64,000 nucleotides of DNA from Anaerolineales bacterium (GTDB taxonomy: Bacteria > Chloroflexota > Anaerolineae > Anaerolineales > E44-bin32), in NCBI GenBank assembly GCA_016927115.1, contig JAFGNH010000137.1, positions 1 through 64,000 of the forward strand. The letters are read 5' to 3'. Shown in pieces: positions 26,347-37,393 of this stretch. Every line of letters starts with the position of its first letter. The stretch's first letter is position 1. The translations under genes and the position numbers were made by a program. The notes under the pieces were generated by a model, which worked only from the letters and a program-made list of their open reading frames with translations, was not told the DNA's origin and made no database searches.

Positions 26347-29112
26347 ATGGTTTCTGAAAAGAATACAACCCCCGGTAAAAAAATAAAAACAAGCGCGGAG
26401 ATACGCCAGTCTTTTCTGGACTACTTTGCTGAGAGAGGTCATACTATTGTTCCCTCAGCATCCCTCGTTCCTGGCGATGATCCATCGCTGCTTTTTACCA
26501 ATGCCGGTATGGTGCAGTTCAAGGATGTTTTCCTGGATATCGGTTCTCGGAAATATACGCGAGCTGTTGATTCCCAGAAATGTATGCGGGTTGCCGGCAA
26601 GCACAATGACCTGGAAGATGTCGGGCGGGATGATATCCACCATACATTTTTTGAAATGCTTGGAAACTGGTCTTTCGGGGATTATTACAAGAAGGAAACC
26701 ATCAGCTGGGCCTGGGATCTGCTTAACCGTGTGTGGGGGCTTTCACGCGAACGCCTGTATGCAACCGTTTTCGAGGATGAACTGGGCGAAATTCCGCGGG
26801 ATGATGAAGCTGCCGCAATATGGTTGGAGCAGGAAGGGTTCCTGAAAGACCATCTTCTGTTCTTTGGCCGTAAGGAAAATTTCTGGGAGATGGCGGATAC
26901 AGGTCCCTGCGGCCCTGACACGGAAATTCACTATGACCGTGGCCCGGAATTCTGTGACAAACAGGATGAGCCCGGGCACGTTTGTGGGGTGAATGGAGAC
27001 TGTCAGCGGTATCTCGAGCTTTGGAATCTGGTCTTTATCCAGTACAACCGCACCAGCCCGACCACACTTGAGTCACTGCCGAAAAAGCATGTTGACACCG
27101 GCATGGGATTTGACCGTGTTGTTTCTGTGATACAGGATAAGGACTCGAATTATAAAACTGACCTCTTCGAACCGATTATGGCACGCATTCAGGAACTGGC
27201 AGACCACACTTTTGAACAACGTATGCAGAACTACACTCCCTACAGAGTGATTGCTGATCATGTTCGAGCGTCTTCCTTTCTTATCGCTGACGGTGTTGTA
27301 CCCGGCAATCTCAGCCGTAATTACGTATGCCGGATGATTGTACGCCGGGCAAGCCGGTTTGGCGCAAAGATCGGCTTTGACGAACCATTTCTGGCGAAGG
27401 TTGCAACTGTTGTGATCGAGGAATATGGCGATGCATATCCGGAACTGAAGCGCAACAGAAAGACGATTCTCGATACGCTGACTGATGAAGAGGAGCGCTT
27501 CCACCATACGGTTGACACCGGTGTTTCAAGACTGATGTCTCTGTTCACCGAAGTTGAAAAACAGAATCTGCCAGCACTTCCTGGAAAAGAAGCGTTTGAT
27601 CTCTACGCAACGTATGGGCTTCCCTTTGAGATTACACGTGATATTGCTGATGAACATGGATACGCTGTTGATGAAGCTGGTTTCAAAGAAGCGATGGAAG
27701 AACATCGTCTGGCATCTGGGGCTGGCCAGACTTTCGGTGGCGTACAGGACATACCGGTTGAAGCTTATCAAAAAGTGTACGATGCTTTAAAGGCAGAAGG
27801 AGCGCTTTCTGCTGAGGGTGTTACCTATGATCCCTATGCTTCCCTGGCAGCAGAGGGCAAGGTTCTGGCACTCATGAAGCATGGAGTACCTGTCGAGCAG
27901 GCTGATGAAGGGGAAACCGTTGAGGTTATCCTGCCGGTGACCGGGTTTTACGTGGAATCCGGCGGTCAGGCTGCGGACAAGGGATCTTTGCTCGCCCTGC
28001 AGGAACCGAAATGGGAAATTGAGATTGATGAAATCCGAAGGCCTGCTGAAGGGTTGATCGTTCATGTTGGAAAAGTGACTTCAGGAACACCTCACCAGGG
28101 TGATCCTGCGGTAGCACTGGTGGACACCACTCGCCGGCATGACATCATGCGCAATCATACAGCGACGCATCTGCTGCATGCCAGTTTACATGAGGTGCTG
28201 GGAGATCACGCCCGCCAGGCTGGTTCTCTGGTAGCACCGGATCGGCTTCGTTTCGATTTCACCCATTCCAAAGCGATGACCGTGGAAGAGGTCAGAACTG
28301 TTGAAAAGCTGGTAAATAATGCGATTCTGGAGAATTATCCACTCCATATCAGATCCATGGAGCGCGAGGAAGCAATCAGCCAGGGTGCAATGGCGCTTTT
28401 TGGTGAAAAATACGACGATGTCGTCCGGACTGTCACGATCGGTAAGGAAGACCGTTTCTCATTTGAATTATGCGGTGGTACGCATGTAGAGGAAACAGGT
28501 GAGATTGGATTGTTCGAGATTGTCAGCGAAGGAAGTGCTGCAGCCGGCATCCGCCGTATCGAAGCGATTACCGGCCGCGAGGCGCTGCGTAAAGTGTTTG
28601 ATCGCCGCCAGATACTGCGGAACATGGCACAGGCCCTAGGAGGTCGCACTGAGGATCTTGAAGAGCGCGTAAACCAGCTGCTTGAAGATAAGAAGCAGCT
28701 TTTAGCCCAGGTTGAAATGCTTCAGCAGGAACAGGCTCAACAGGCATTTGAACACCAGGAGCCGGTGTTTGTAGAGGACATTCCGGTTCTGACAGCTCTG
28801 ATCGAAAATGCAGATGTGGATACACTCCGGGGACTGACGGATAAATTTCGGGAAAAGTATCCATCCGGTATCGCTGTTCTGGGAACCATCCAGAATGAGA
28901 AACCAATTCTGGTGGCTGCTGTCAGCAAGGATCTTGTTCAGCGGGGGTTCCATGCAGGTAATCTGGTAAGGGCGATTGCACCCATTATGGGAGGCGGCGG
29001 CGGTGGAAAACCCGGCCTCGCTCAGGCAGGAGGAAGCGATCCATCACAGCTGGGTGAGGCACTGGCAGCAGTGCCTGTGTGGATCAGGGAGCAGTCAAAT
29101 CAGGTTTCGTAA
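26347..29112 (+). CDS. alaS: Alanyl-tRNA synthetase
   Basis: Class II synthetase for tRNA-Ala with editing; 921 residues. The catalytic domain starts TSAEIRQSFLDYFAERGHT and contains VPSASLVPGDDPSLLFTNAG, CMRVAGKHNDLEDVG and FFEMLGNWSFGDYYK. The editing domain carries HTATHLLHASL and CGGTHVEETGEIG, and a coiled coil plus DHHA1 domain (GGGGGGKPGLAQAGG) closes the protein. I use the ATG at 26347 because GGAGGAG lies directly before it; an upstream ATG at 26311 has no SD and would start inside the expected leader. It heads a plus-strand operon with the next three genes. Confidence 0.97.
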   Translation: MVSEKNTTPGKKIKTSAEIRQSFLDYFAERGHTIVPSASLVPGDDPSLLFTNAGMVQFKDVFLDIGSRKYTRAVDSQKCMRVAGKHNDLEDVGRDDIHHTFFEMLGNWSFGDYYKKETISWAWDLLNRVWGLSRERLYATVFEDELGEIPRDDEAAAIWLEQEGFLKDHLLFFGRKENFWEMADTGPCGPDTEIHYDRGPEFCDKQDEPGHVCGVNGDCQRYLELWNLVFIQYNRTSPTTLESLPKKHVDTGMGFDRVVSVIQDKDSNYKTDLFEPIMARIQELADHTFEQRMQNYTPYRVIADHVRASSFLIADGVVPGNLSRNYVCRMIVRRASRFGAKIGFDEPFLAKVATVVIEEYGDAYPELKRNRKTILDTLTDEEERFHHTVDTGVSRLMSLFTEVEKQNLPALPGKEAFDLYATYGLPFEITRDIADEHGYAVDEAGFKEAMEEHRLASGAGQTFGGVQDIPVEAYQKVYDALKAEGALSAEGVTYDPYASLAAEGKVLALMKHGVPVEQADEGETVEVILPVTGFYVESGGQAADKGSLLALQEPKWEIEIDEIRRPAEGLIVHVGKVTSGTPHQGDPAVALVDTTRRHDIMRNHTATHLLHASLHEVLGDHARQAGSLVAPDRLRFDFTHSKAMTVEEVRTVEKLVNNAILENYPLHIRSMEREEAISQGAMALFGEKYDDVVRTVTIGKEDRFSFELCGGTHVEETGEIGLFEIVSEGSAAAGIRRIEAITGREALRKVFDRRQILRNMAQALGGRTEDLEERVNQLLEDKKQLLAQVEMLQQEQAQQAFEHQEPVFVEDIPVLTALIENADVDTLRGLTDKFREKYPSGIAVLGTIQNEKPILVAAVSKDLVQRGFHAGNLVRAIAPIMGGGGGGKPGLAQAGGSDPSQLGEALAAVPVWIREQSNQVS

Positions 29113-29133
29113 CCAGCAGGGGCTGGATATCTT

Positions 29134-30828
29134 GTGAAAGAACATGTGATTTACCTGGACTCAGGCGACGATGTCCCCTCAACACTGGATAAGTTGAGTT
29201 GGGTAAAGTCTGCCCGAGTGCTTCTAGTATGGCCTGATAAGGGTAATCCACTCTGTACACGTTACGAACTGGTCCGGATTTCCCGCTATGCCCGTCAGCG
29301 CGGATTACAGTTGGGGCTGGTCTCATTCCATCCCGAAGTGCGAGGGAATGCCCGGGAACTTGGCCTCCCTCTATTTTCGTCCCTCGAACATCTTCCTGCA
29401 GATCGTTGGGAAAAGCACCGCTTCACTGATCTGGCGCAATCGCCGGCCAGCAGGATTGTCCCGGAGCGGGACATAATTAACGGCTGGCGGCAAGAACCTG
29501 CAGCTGATACTTCCAGCAGCAGGGATGTTGTTGGCCTTCAGAGTGAATATGGTATTGACGCAGATTCCGATCAGGCGATCTTCACGGAGAAAGACCAGGT
29601 CGCGTCTCACATCTTGGGAAAGTCAGAGCCTGTAAATGGGCATTTCCTTGAAGCACGGTTAATTAATACTGCGTTGGACTCTGACAAGTCCAATCGGGCT
29701 GGCAGCCGTTGGTATTCTTCTACTGGTCTGCGCGTTCTCAGTGTGGTGCTTGCAGCATGTTCGCTGCTGGCGCTCCTGGGGGTATCCGTTCCATCTGCAA
29801 AACTCTATATTATCCCGGAAGTAAGCTATGAGGAAACTGAGATCCCGATCGGGTTTGATCAGGTTGGGGCGAGGTTGATCCCGGGTGAGATTCCTGTGGA
29901 AGAACGGAAGGAGGCGTTCACCGTCACACAGTATTTCCTGACCACAGGCAGGGCTGAGGTGGGGGATATACATGCACAGGGTTTCGTTGTGTTTGAGAAT
30001 CCCGGCTTAACTGAAGTTACTGTGCCTTCAGGAACCGGGGTGCGGACAGAAAGGGCTGTTCGTTTTGAGACGCTTGAAGCTGTCAGTCTGGAGGCTGGAG
30101 AAGTATCCGAAGAGGTGCCTGTCAGGGCGATTCTGGCTGGAGAGAGCGGGAATGTGGCAAAAGAGGAAATTCAATGGCTGGATGGTTCCCCCGGGTTATT
30201 TCTGACCGTTGTTAACCCGGAGGCATTAACGGGGGGAAGAACTGTCCGTGTCCATGCAGTCAGTTCTTACGATCTCCGATCCGCTGAGAAAAAAATGATG
30301 GAAATTATCGGGCAGGAGATGGAATTGTCTGCTTCCCAACTGACTGAAGAAAACGAAATGCTGCTTCCCGGAAGTGTTGAATTACTTGATGTAGATGAAG
30401 GTGAAGCTGGTGTGCAGGCAGGGGATGTAGCAGAAGGATTTCAACTCAGCTGGACTGCTCTAATCCGTATGGCGGTTGTACAGAAGAGCCTGGTAAACAG
30501 AGCTGGCGCTGATTTGCTGGCAAGCGAAATGAGCAGCGAATCGTTCCTGATCTCGGGTTCTCTGGATTCAGAGTTTGTCTCTCCAATGGACGAAGACAGT
30601 GAAACCTGGAACCTGCTGCTGCAGTATCAGTCCGCAGAAAGCGTCGATTTCCGGGAGATCAGTACGTGGTTGGCAGCCAAACCGGTCCGAGAGTCGGTGC
30701 CTGTTCTTGTTGAAAGATATTCACTGGCAGTATCCCCGTATGTATACCGATTCCCTTCATGGCTGCCTGTGTTTCCTTTAATCCCTTCGCGTATCCAGGT
30801 TTTTTGGGCCTGGGAGGTGGAGTCATGA
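29134..30828 (+). CDS. Membrane protein with baseplate-J-like domain
   Basis: 564 residues with a GTG start. Residues 1-120 form a cytoplasmic domain (VKSARVLLVWPDKGNPLCTR; RISRYARQRGLQLGLVSFHP) like the N-terminal region of related membrane proteins. One membrane helix follows at about 192-214. The outside portion contains TEVTVPSGTGVRTERAVRF and VPVRAILAGESGNVAKEEI, the pattern of the Baseplate_J/gp47 fold. No phage genes surround it; it lies between alaS and ruvX and its stop overlaps ruvX by 4 bp. The cellular role is unknown; a cell-surface or envelope role is a guess. Confidence 0.72.
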   Translation: MKEHVIYLDSGDDVPSTLDKLSWVKSARVLLVWPDKGNPLCTRYELVRISRYARQRGLQLGLVSFHPEVRGNARELGLPLFSSLEHLPADRWEKHRFTDLAQSPASRIVPERDIINGWRQEPAADTSSSRDVVGLQSEYGIDADSDQAIFTEKDQVASHILGKSEPVNGHFLEARLINTALDSDKSNRAGSRWYSSTGLRVLSVVLAACSLLALLGVSVPSAKLYIIPEVSYEETEIPIGFDQVGARLIPGEIPVEERKEAFTVTQYFLTTGRAEVGDIHAQGFVVFENPGLTEVTVPSGTGVRTERAVRFETLEAVSLEAGEVSEEVPVRAILAGESGNVAKEEIQWLDGSPGLFLTVVNPEALTGGRTVRVHAVSSYDLRSAEKKMMEIIGQEMELSASQLTEENEMLLPGSVELLDVDEGEAGVQAGDVAEGFQLSWTALIRMAVVQKSLVNRAGADLLASEMSSESFLISGSLDSEFVSPMDEDSETWNLLLQYQSAESVDFREISTWLAAKPVRESVPVLVERYSLAVSPYVYRFPSWLPVFPLIPSRIQVFWAWEVES

Positions 30829-31217
30829 GCGTTATCCTGGCAGTGGATCCCGGGGATGTTCGGATTGGCCTGGCTGTATCGGATCCAACTGGTTTGATAG
30901 CGAGGCCGCTGCAGGTTTTTGGGCACACAGCACGTGCTGAGGACGCAGCACATATTGTCCAGGTGGCTGAGGAACACCAGGCGGTGGCAATCGTCATAGG
31001 CCTGGCTCTGGATGCTGAAGGCAATGTTGGTTATCAGGCGCGTAAAGGCCTGCGACTGGCTGCTGCTATCGAGGCAGTGACCACAATTACGGTACTGACG
31101 TATGATGAAAGCGGAACAACCCTGGCAGCGTTGAAGGGCAGAAAGAAGGACTCTGCGCTGGATGCACGGGCTGCAGCACATCTTCTACAGGAGTATCTTA
31201 ATGCCCGCGAAACGTAA
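30825..31217 (+). CDS. ruvX: Putative pre-16S rRNA nuclease / Holliday junction resolvase-like RuvX (YqgF)
   Basis: RNase-H-fold protein, 130 residues. It begins MSVILAVDPGDVRIGLAVSD (catalytic Asp in VDPG) and has VAIVIGLALDAEGNVG and the C-terminal acidic KKDSALDARAAAHLLQEYL. The start at 30825 overlaps the previous stop as ATGA. YqgF matures the 5' end of 16S rRNA in E. coli. Usual glycine-rich PLNMDG-type loop is reduced here to LALDAEG. It is followed by mltG, as in many bacteria, with a 17-bp overlap. Confidence 0.9.
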   Translation: MSVILAVDPGDVRIGLAVSDPTGLIARPLQVFGHTARAEDAAHIVQVAEEHQAVAIVIGLALDAEGNVGYQARKGLRLAAAIEAVTTITVLTYDESGTTLAALKGRKKDSALDARAAAHLLQEYLNARET

Positions 31218-32340
31218 TCGAGTATCAATCCTGCTGGTTCTGATCCTGAGCAGTCTGGTTTGTCTGTGTATTGTCTGGTTGACTTCCGGCTTCATTCTTG
31301 GCTGGCCATCTATGATCCGTCAGCTGGGAGAACCTTCAACCGGACTTGGAACAACAGAAAGGGTGTATCTGACCGTCTATCTGGCTCTGCACCAGAAGGA
31401 CCTCGATTCATCGGCAGGGGATCCTGCACAGGAAATAGAAATCCTTGTTGAAGAGGGTGAATCTGCTTCTGTGGTTGTTGAACGTCTGCAAGCGGTGGGG
31501 CTTGTGCATAATGCTGAGCTGCTTCGCAATTACCTCCGCTACCGTGGAATCGATCGCGAAATTGAGATTGGGCGATATCCGTTGTCCGGGTCAATGTCGA
31601 TTCGCCAGCTGGCTGAGCAGCTGCGAGCAGCTGAAACACTGGAAATCCGGGTGACCATTCCTGAAGGTTGGCGAAAAGAGCAGATTGCGTCTCAAATCGC
31701 GGCGGATTTTCCCGATCTCACTGAGGAAGCTTTGCTGGCTGTAATGGCTTCACGACCGATGGGATATTTCTTCTCCGATTTCGTTCCTGAAAATGCTTCA
31801 TGTGAGGGCTTTCTCTTTCCTGATACCTACAGCTTCGACCCCGAAAGTTCGGCGGAAGAGGTTGTGGCCGCGATGCTTACCAATTTCGATGCCCGACTGA
31901 CGGAAGAACTCGTGATTGGTTTTCTTGCCCAGGAGATTTCTATTTATGATGCCGTAACCCTCGCCTCTATTGTTGAACGGGAGGCTGTGCTTAACGATGA
32001 GAGGCCGCTGATAGCTGCAGTGTTTCTCAATCGTCTGGAACTGGGGATGAAGCTGGAGACAGATCCAACGGTGCAATATGCTCTCGGTCAGCAGGAAGAT
32101 GGAACGTGGTGGAAACAGGCTCTCAGCTATGACGACCTGGCGTTTGTTTCACCGTATAACACCTATGAAATCACCGGGCTTCCACCAGGCCCTATCTCGA
32201 ATCCGGGATTGGAATCGCTTCAGGCCGTTGCGAATCCTGAAGAGACACCCTTTCTTTATTTCCGTGCCCGCTGCGATGGATCGGGAAGACATTCATTTGC
32301 TACAACATATGAGGAACACCTGCAGAATGCTTGCCCCTGA
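31201..32340 (+). CDS. mltG: Endolytic transglycosylase MltG
   Basis: Membrane-anchored murein lytic transglycosylase that ends glycan strands; 379 residues. An N-terminal membrane helix (about 8-30), then a LysM-like part (IEILVEEGESASVVVERLQ), then the catalytic YceG domain: VTIPEGWRKEQIASQIA, LEGFLFPDTY-type CEGFLFPDTYSFDPES, ASIVEREAVLNDERPLIAAV with the catalytic Glu, LETDPTVQYALG, and SPYNTYEITGLPPGPISNPG. The ATG at 31201 has CAGGAG upstream. Last gene of the alaS operon. Confidence 0.95.
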   Translation: MPAKRNRVSILLVLILSSLVCLCIVWLTSGFILGWPSMIRQLGEPSTGLGTTERVYLTVYLALHQKDLDSSAGDPAQEIEILVEEGESASVVVERLQAVGLVHNAELLRNYLRYRGIDREIEIGRYPLSGSMSIRQLAEQLRAAETLEIRVTIPEGWRKEQIASQIAADFPDLTEEALLAVMASRPMGYFFSDFVPENASCEGFLFPDTYSFDPESSAEEVVAAMLTNFDARLTEELVIGFLAQEISIYDAVTLASIVEREAVLNDERPLIAAVFLNRLELGMKLETDPTVQYALGQQEDGTWWKQALSYDDLAFVSPYNTYEITGLPPGPISNPGLESLQAVANPEETPFLYFRARCDGSGRHSFATTYEEHLQNACP

Positions 32341-32384
32341 GAAGTACAGGATGTGTCTATTCCTTTTTTTTAAATTATAAAAAA

Positions 32385-32412
32385 AGGGGCTAATGTTGGA
32401 ATCAGCCCCTTC
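32385..32412 (-). terminator. Terminator of sigA
   Basis: AAGGGGCT/AGCCCCTT inverted repeat between mltG and sigA. On the minus strand it is followed by TTTTTATAATTT and a second T-rich run, making it a strong terminator for sigA; it could also stop mltG transcripts. Confidence 0.85.
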
Positions 32413-32420
32413 AGTTGTTC

Positions 32421-33638
32421 TTATGCTTCCAGATAGTCTTCCAACTCACGCCGGATACGAGGCATCCGCAGGCGGCGCAGCGCTTGATTCTCAATCTGGC
32501 GCACACGTTCACGCGTGATCCCTAATCTCTGGCCAACCTCACCGAGAGTAAGTGGCTTTACGTCATTAAATCCATAACGCAGTTCAAGAACCTGAGCTTC
32601 GCGCGGCGGCAGCGATCGGATGATCTCTTTGAGATGGTGATGCATCAGGCCGTCGGTCACTTCGTCATCAGGGGCAGGATTGTGATTGTCGGGTGTGAAA
32701 TCAGCCACGACTGCATCATCTTCGTCATCAGTGGGCGAATCGAGTGAGATGGGCTGGCGTGCCACCTGGATAATGGTCTCTACCTGTTTTGCCGGCAGCT
32801 GCATTATTTCAGCCAGTTCCTCAATATCTGGTTCGTGTCCAAGCTCCTGTGTCATCTGATGAGACATGCGGACAAGTTTATTTATTTGATCACCCATATG
32901 AACCGGAATTCGTATGGTTCGCCCGTTATCTGCGATGGACCGGGTAATTGCCTGGCGGATCCACCAGGTGGCGTAGGTAGAGAACTTATAACCACGTTTA
33001 TGGTCGAATTTTTTTGTAGCCCGCATCAATCCGATATTACCTTCCTGGATGAGGTCGATAAATGGAACTCCTCTGCCGATGTATTTCTTGGCCACACTGA
33101 CCACCAGGCGCGAATTGGCAAGCAGAAGGTGTTCTCGTGCTGCCCAGCCTTCTTCGACGGCGAGAGCCAGTTCTCTGCGGGCTTCCCTGGTCAGATTGTC
33201 GGAGAGTAATTTTTTACTGGCTTTGCGCCCGCGTTCAATCCGTTTGGCGATATCCACTTCTTCCTCTGCAGAGAGGAGCGGGATAGAGCCAACTTCTTTA
33301 AGGTACATTGAAATCATATCGGTGTTGTCGATGATTGTGTTGTCAAAATATGCTGAAGTTGGCATAATTTCTTCAGGCTCTTCTTTTTCTTCAACTGATG
33401 AATCTGGTTGAATATCCACACCGGCGATTTCCAGTGCATGATAGGCATCTTCCAGCAGTTCTTCATTTTCTTCTGCGAGCGGAAAATATGTCAGGACATC
33501 TTCGAATGTGACATATCCGCGATTCTGACCAAATTCGATCAGGTTGTCGAAGCGGTTAAGGTGCCGGGTTGTATCCTGATTTACATCATCATGTAGAAGT
33601 TTCATGTCAGGGTTGATGACCGCATTTTGTTTACTCAT
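32421..33638 (-). CDS. sigA: RNA polymerase primary sigma factor
   Basis: Group 1 sigma70, 405 residues. Region 1.2 includes [21 protein letters not shown], region 2 has [20 protein letters not shown] and [17 protein letters not shown], and region 4.2 has [20 protein letters not shown]. The ~100-residue N-terminal part ([20 protein letters not shown]) is a short region 1.1. It is the likely reader of the TTGACA/TATAAT promoters seen in this window. Its own promoter contains an inverted repeat (see entry). Confidence 0.96.
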   Translation of the reverse strand: MSKQNAVINPDMKLLHDDVNQDTTRHLNRFDNLIEFGQNRGYVTFEDVLTYFPLAEENEELLEDAYHALEIAGVDIQPDSSVEEKEEPEEIMPTSAYFDNTIIDNTDMISMYLKEVGSIPLLSAEEEVDIAKRIERGRKASKKLLSDNLTREARRELALAVEEGWAAREHLLLANSRLVVSVAKKYIGRGVPFIDLIQEGNIGLMRATKKFDHKRGYKFSTYATWWIRQAITRSIADNGRTIRIPVHMGDQINKLVRMSHQMTQELGHEPDIEELAEIMQLPAKQVETIIQVARQPISLDSPTDDEDDAVVADFTPDNHNPAPDDEVTDGLMHHHLKEIIRSLPPREAQVLELRYGFNDVKPLTLGEVGQRLGITRERVRQIENQALRRLRMPRIRRELEDYLEA

Positions 33639-33721
33639 AGTCTCCTGCTTTCTGGACCAAACAACTGTGAACCCAAAGCGGCTGCAGTTGATCTAAAGAT
33701 ACTTTATGATTTACCCGATTT

Positions 33722-33756
33722 CGACATAATATTACCAAATATGTCGTAAATGTCAA
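33722..33756 (-). promoter_or_regulatory. sigA promoter with embedded inverted repeat
   Basis: Minus-strand TTGACA at 33756-33751. A perfect inverted repeat, CGACATA and TATGTCG (33722-33728 and 33740-33746, 11-nt centre), lies between this -35 and the candidate -10 (TAATAT or TATTAT around 33731-33736). An operator inside the promoter would make sigA itself regulated; LexA-like or other repressor is possible. Confidence 0.5.
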
Positions 33757-34010
33757 ATTAACATATGATGAGAAAAATACATCTGCCCCATTTCTATTAA
33801 TTAGATGGTGCAACAGGCTGAAAAGTTACGTTGGAGTGCATGGCTTTTCTATCATATCTGTGCCTGGCGCGGGTGTTTGTTCTCTGATCTGATTTCTAAA
33901 CACGGGAACGGGAAGAGAAACGTGGAAGGTGCATAGGGGAATACAGAAGGGACAGGGTTCAAGTCAGGCAGCAGCGCTCGGAGAATCCTTGGCGTGGGCA
34001 TGTTTGAGAC

Positions 34011-34040
34011 TTGTGTGCATTCAACAGGATATGGTAGACT
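34011..34040 (+). promoter_or_regulatory. Promoter of the Roadblock gene
   Basis: TTGTGT (34011-34016), 18-nt spacer, TAGACT (34035-34040), followed by SD GGGGAAGG at 34062-34069. Confidence 0.5.
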
Positions 34041-34073
34041 GAACGCTGATTAACCAGTAACGGGGAAGGTATA

Positions 34074-34448
34074 ATGGAAGCGAATCGTAACGAATCCATG
34101 GTAAAACGTTTGCGGGATCTGCAGGCGAATACACCTGATGTCGAGGCATCTGCGGTAGTCAGTGTAGATGGTTTGATCATAGCATCTGCTCTTCCGGCAG
34201 AAGTGGAAGAAGACCGGGTCTCAGCGATGTCCGCTGCAATGCTCAGCCTGGGCGAACGTATCGCGAGCGAGCTGGGAAGGGGGGCATTGGATCAGGTCTA
34301 TATCCATGGTGATAGTGGATTTGTTATTCTGATGGCTGTGGGGCAGGATGCAGTCCTGACAGTACTGGCTCGCGAACAGGCAAAACTCGGGTTAATATTT
34401 CTGGAGATGAGGCGTGCAGCTGAGGATCTTACCAATTTGGTTTCCTGA
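34074..34448 (+). CDS. Roadblock/LC7-domain protein
   Basis: 124 residues, one Roadblock/LC7 domain: LRDLQANTPDVEASAVVSVD, GLIIASALP, the central helix VSAMSAAMLSLGERIASELG and the terminal VLTVLAREQAKLGLIFLEM. Bacterial members regulate small Ras-like (MglA-type) GTPases or act as dimeric scaffolds. No GTPase gene adjoins it here, and it is monocistronic with its own promoter and terminator, so its partner is elsewhere. Strong SD GGGGAAGG. Confidence 0.88.
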   Translation: MEANRNESMVKRLRDLQANTPDVEASAVVSVDGLIIASALPAEVEEDRVSAMSAAMLSLGERIASELGRGALDQVYIHGDSGFVILMAVGQDAVLTVLAREQAKLGLIFLEMRRAAEDLTNLVS

Positions 34449-34480
34449 ATCGGACTCCAATTCTACTCAATTGTTGGAAG

Positions 34481-34521
34481 GTGGGGAGTGTGCCTGAGAG
34501 TGCCCTCCCCACTTCTTATTT
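34481..34521 (+). terminator. Terminator of the Roadblock gene
   Basis: GTGGGGAG/CTCCCCAC stem (34481-34488 and 34505-34512) followed by TTCTTATTTAAT. Confidence 0.75.
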
Positions 34522-34523
34522 AA

Positions 34524-36167
<1,644 letters not shown>

Positions 36168-36190
36168 ATTGGAAGGTGGGGGATAAGAAA

Positions 36191-36212
36191 AAACGGCGCA
36201 GAAGCGCCGTTT
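36191..36212. terminator. Bidirectional terminator, pyrG and coaD operon
   Basis: AAACGGCGC-AGAA-GCGCCGTTT, a 9-bp stem with a 4-base loop. On the minus strand it is followed by a run of six T; on the plus strand by TTGTGTGT. It separates convergent transcripts. Confidence 0.85.
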
Positions 36213-36244
36213 GTGTGTGGTTTCCATAGGATCAGGGGTATATA

Positions 36245-36769
36245 TTACCCCTGCATCGATTCATCCTGGGGGTCTTCGATGGAGTATGAATCAAGTTGTA
36301 CAGCCCTGTCCTGCATTCGGTTATCGCGGTCGATTCCGAGCGCTGCGATGCCGTTTCGTGTCTGGTTGAGCAGCCGGCTCAGTTCAGCCTCGATTGTCCC
36401 CAGTGCATCCAATACGTATTCATCGGCATCTGTTCTGATATTTTCCGCTTCGATACGTGATTGGGCGATGATCTGCTCTGCACGTGACTGGGCAGCTTCA
36501 ACAATCGCATCGCGGCCGGCAAATTCTTCCGCTTTTTGTTTGGCAAGCTGGATGGTCCGGTTCGCCTCTTCCTGGGCCTGAGCGAGGACGCGATCGCGTT
36601 GAGCAAGAAGCTGCTGTGCTTTTTTAATTTCATCGGGGATAGAGATGCGCATTTGATCGATGATCTCGATAAAACGATCTTCATCGATCAGAACATTCCG
36701 CGTAAGTGGAATCGCGCGGCTGTTATTGATCATGTCTTCCAGTCGGTCTACCAGATGCAGTATATCCAT
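36245..36769 (-). CDS. Coiled-coil protein of unknown function (AtpF/DivIVA-like)
   Basis: 174 residues, mostly one long charged helix: IDEDRFIEIIDQMRISIPDE, then repeated Ala/Glu/Gln-rich segments (LAQRDRVLAQAQEEANRTIQ; AEQIIAQSRIEAENIRTDAD). No membrane helix or catalytic motif. It resembles proteins annotated as ATP-synthase-B-like that lie beside coaD in Gram-positive-type genomes, but this is not a proton-ATPase subunit. It is the last gene of the asp23-fakA-recG-coaD strand, 96 nt after coaD. Function unknown. Confidence 0.72.
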   Translation of the reverse strand: MDILHLVDRLEDMINNSRAIPLTRNVLIDEDRFIEIIDQMRISIPDEIKKAQQLLAQRDRVLAQAQEEANRTIQLAKQKAEEFAGRDAIVEAAQSRAEQIIAQSRIEAENIRTDADEYVLDALGTIEAELSRLLNQTRNGIAALGIDRDNRMQDRAVQLDSYSIEDPQDESMQG

Positions 36770-36865
36770 TATCGCCTCGGGTACTGTACAGGTTGCGTGC
36801 TCTGGTGTATTGGTTGCAAGCTTTAGACCAAAACCCTCAATCCATCTGATTGTCGGTCAATTTGT

Positions 36866-37393
36866 TCAATCGCGCAAGGACACATTGATGTCTTCGGCAC
36901 TGCCGTTCGCTTCAGCTTCACGAAAATGTTCATACAGCGCCATAGCGACATGTTCCGGTACCATACTGCTGACATCGCCGCCCAGTGATGCGATTTCTTT
37001 CACACTCGAACCACTGATAAAACTGTGGTCTTCGTTGGTGATCAACGCGATAACCTCAATATCTGGGGCAAGCCTGTGGTTTGCCAGGGCCATTCGGAAC
37101 TCCAATTCGAAATCAGAGAAGACCCGTAACCCGCGCACAATCACTTCTGCGCCGATTTCTTTACAGTAGTCTACAGTAAGCCCATGAAAGAGAGTAACTT
37201 TGATATTATTCTGACCTGAAAATGCTTTTTTCGCCAGTTCAAGACGTTCCAACGGGGAGAAGAGCAGATTCTTCAACGGGCGGTCATAGACAGCAACTAT
37301 CATTTCATCAAACAGACGTGCTGCCCGCTTGGCAATATCAATATGACCGTTATGGATAGGATCAAACGTACCGGGAAAGATGACTCTTTTCAA
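36866..37393 (-). CDS. coaD: Phosphopantetheine adenylyltransferase
   Basis: Fourth step of coenzyme A synthesis, adenylating 4'-phosphopantetheine; 175 residues (slightly long at the C terminus). Motifs: MKRVIFPGTFDPIHNGHIDI with HxGH, VIVRGLRVFSDFELEFRMA, and the C-terminal SSVKEIASLGGDVSSMVP. The ATG overlaps the recG stop as ATGA. Confidence 0.96.
   Translation of the reverse strand: MKRVIFPGTFDPIHNGHIDIAKRAARLFDEMIVAVYDRPLKNLLFSPLERLELAKKAFSGQNNIKVTLFHGLTVDYCKEIGAEVIVRGLRVFSDFELEFRMALANHRLAPDIEVIALITNEDHSFISGSSVKEIASLGGDVSSMVPEHVAMALYEHFREAEANGSAEDINVSLRD

Larger units (their letters stand above)
33639..34073. other. 435-nt divergent intergenic region, sigA and Roadblock gene
   Basis: AT-rich half near sigA holds the sigA promoter and its inverted repeat; the half near 34000 holds the Roadblock promoter. 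Between about 33790 and 34000 I see no open frame or structured RNA I can support. Confidence 0.6.

Noticed and set aside
29134-30828. Prophage or tailocin remnant
   Set aside because: Only one gene has the baseplate-J pattern; the neighbours are housekeeping genes in a coupled operon.
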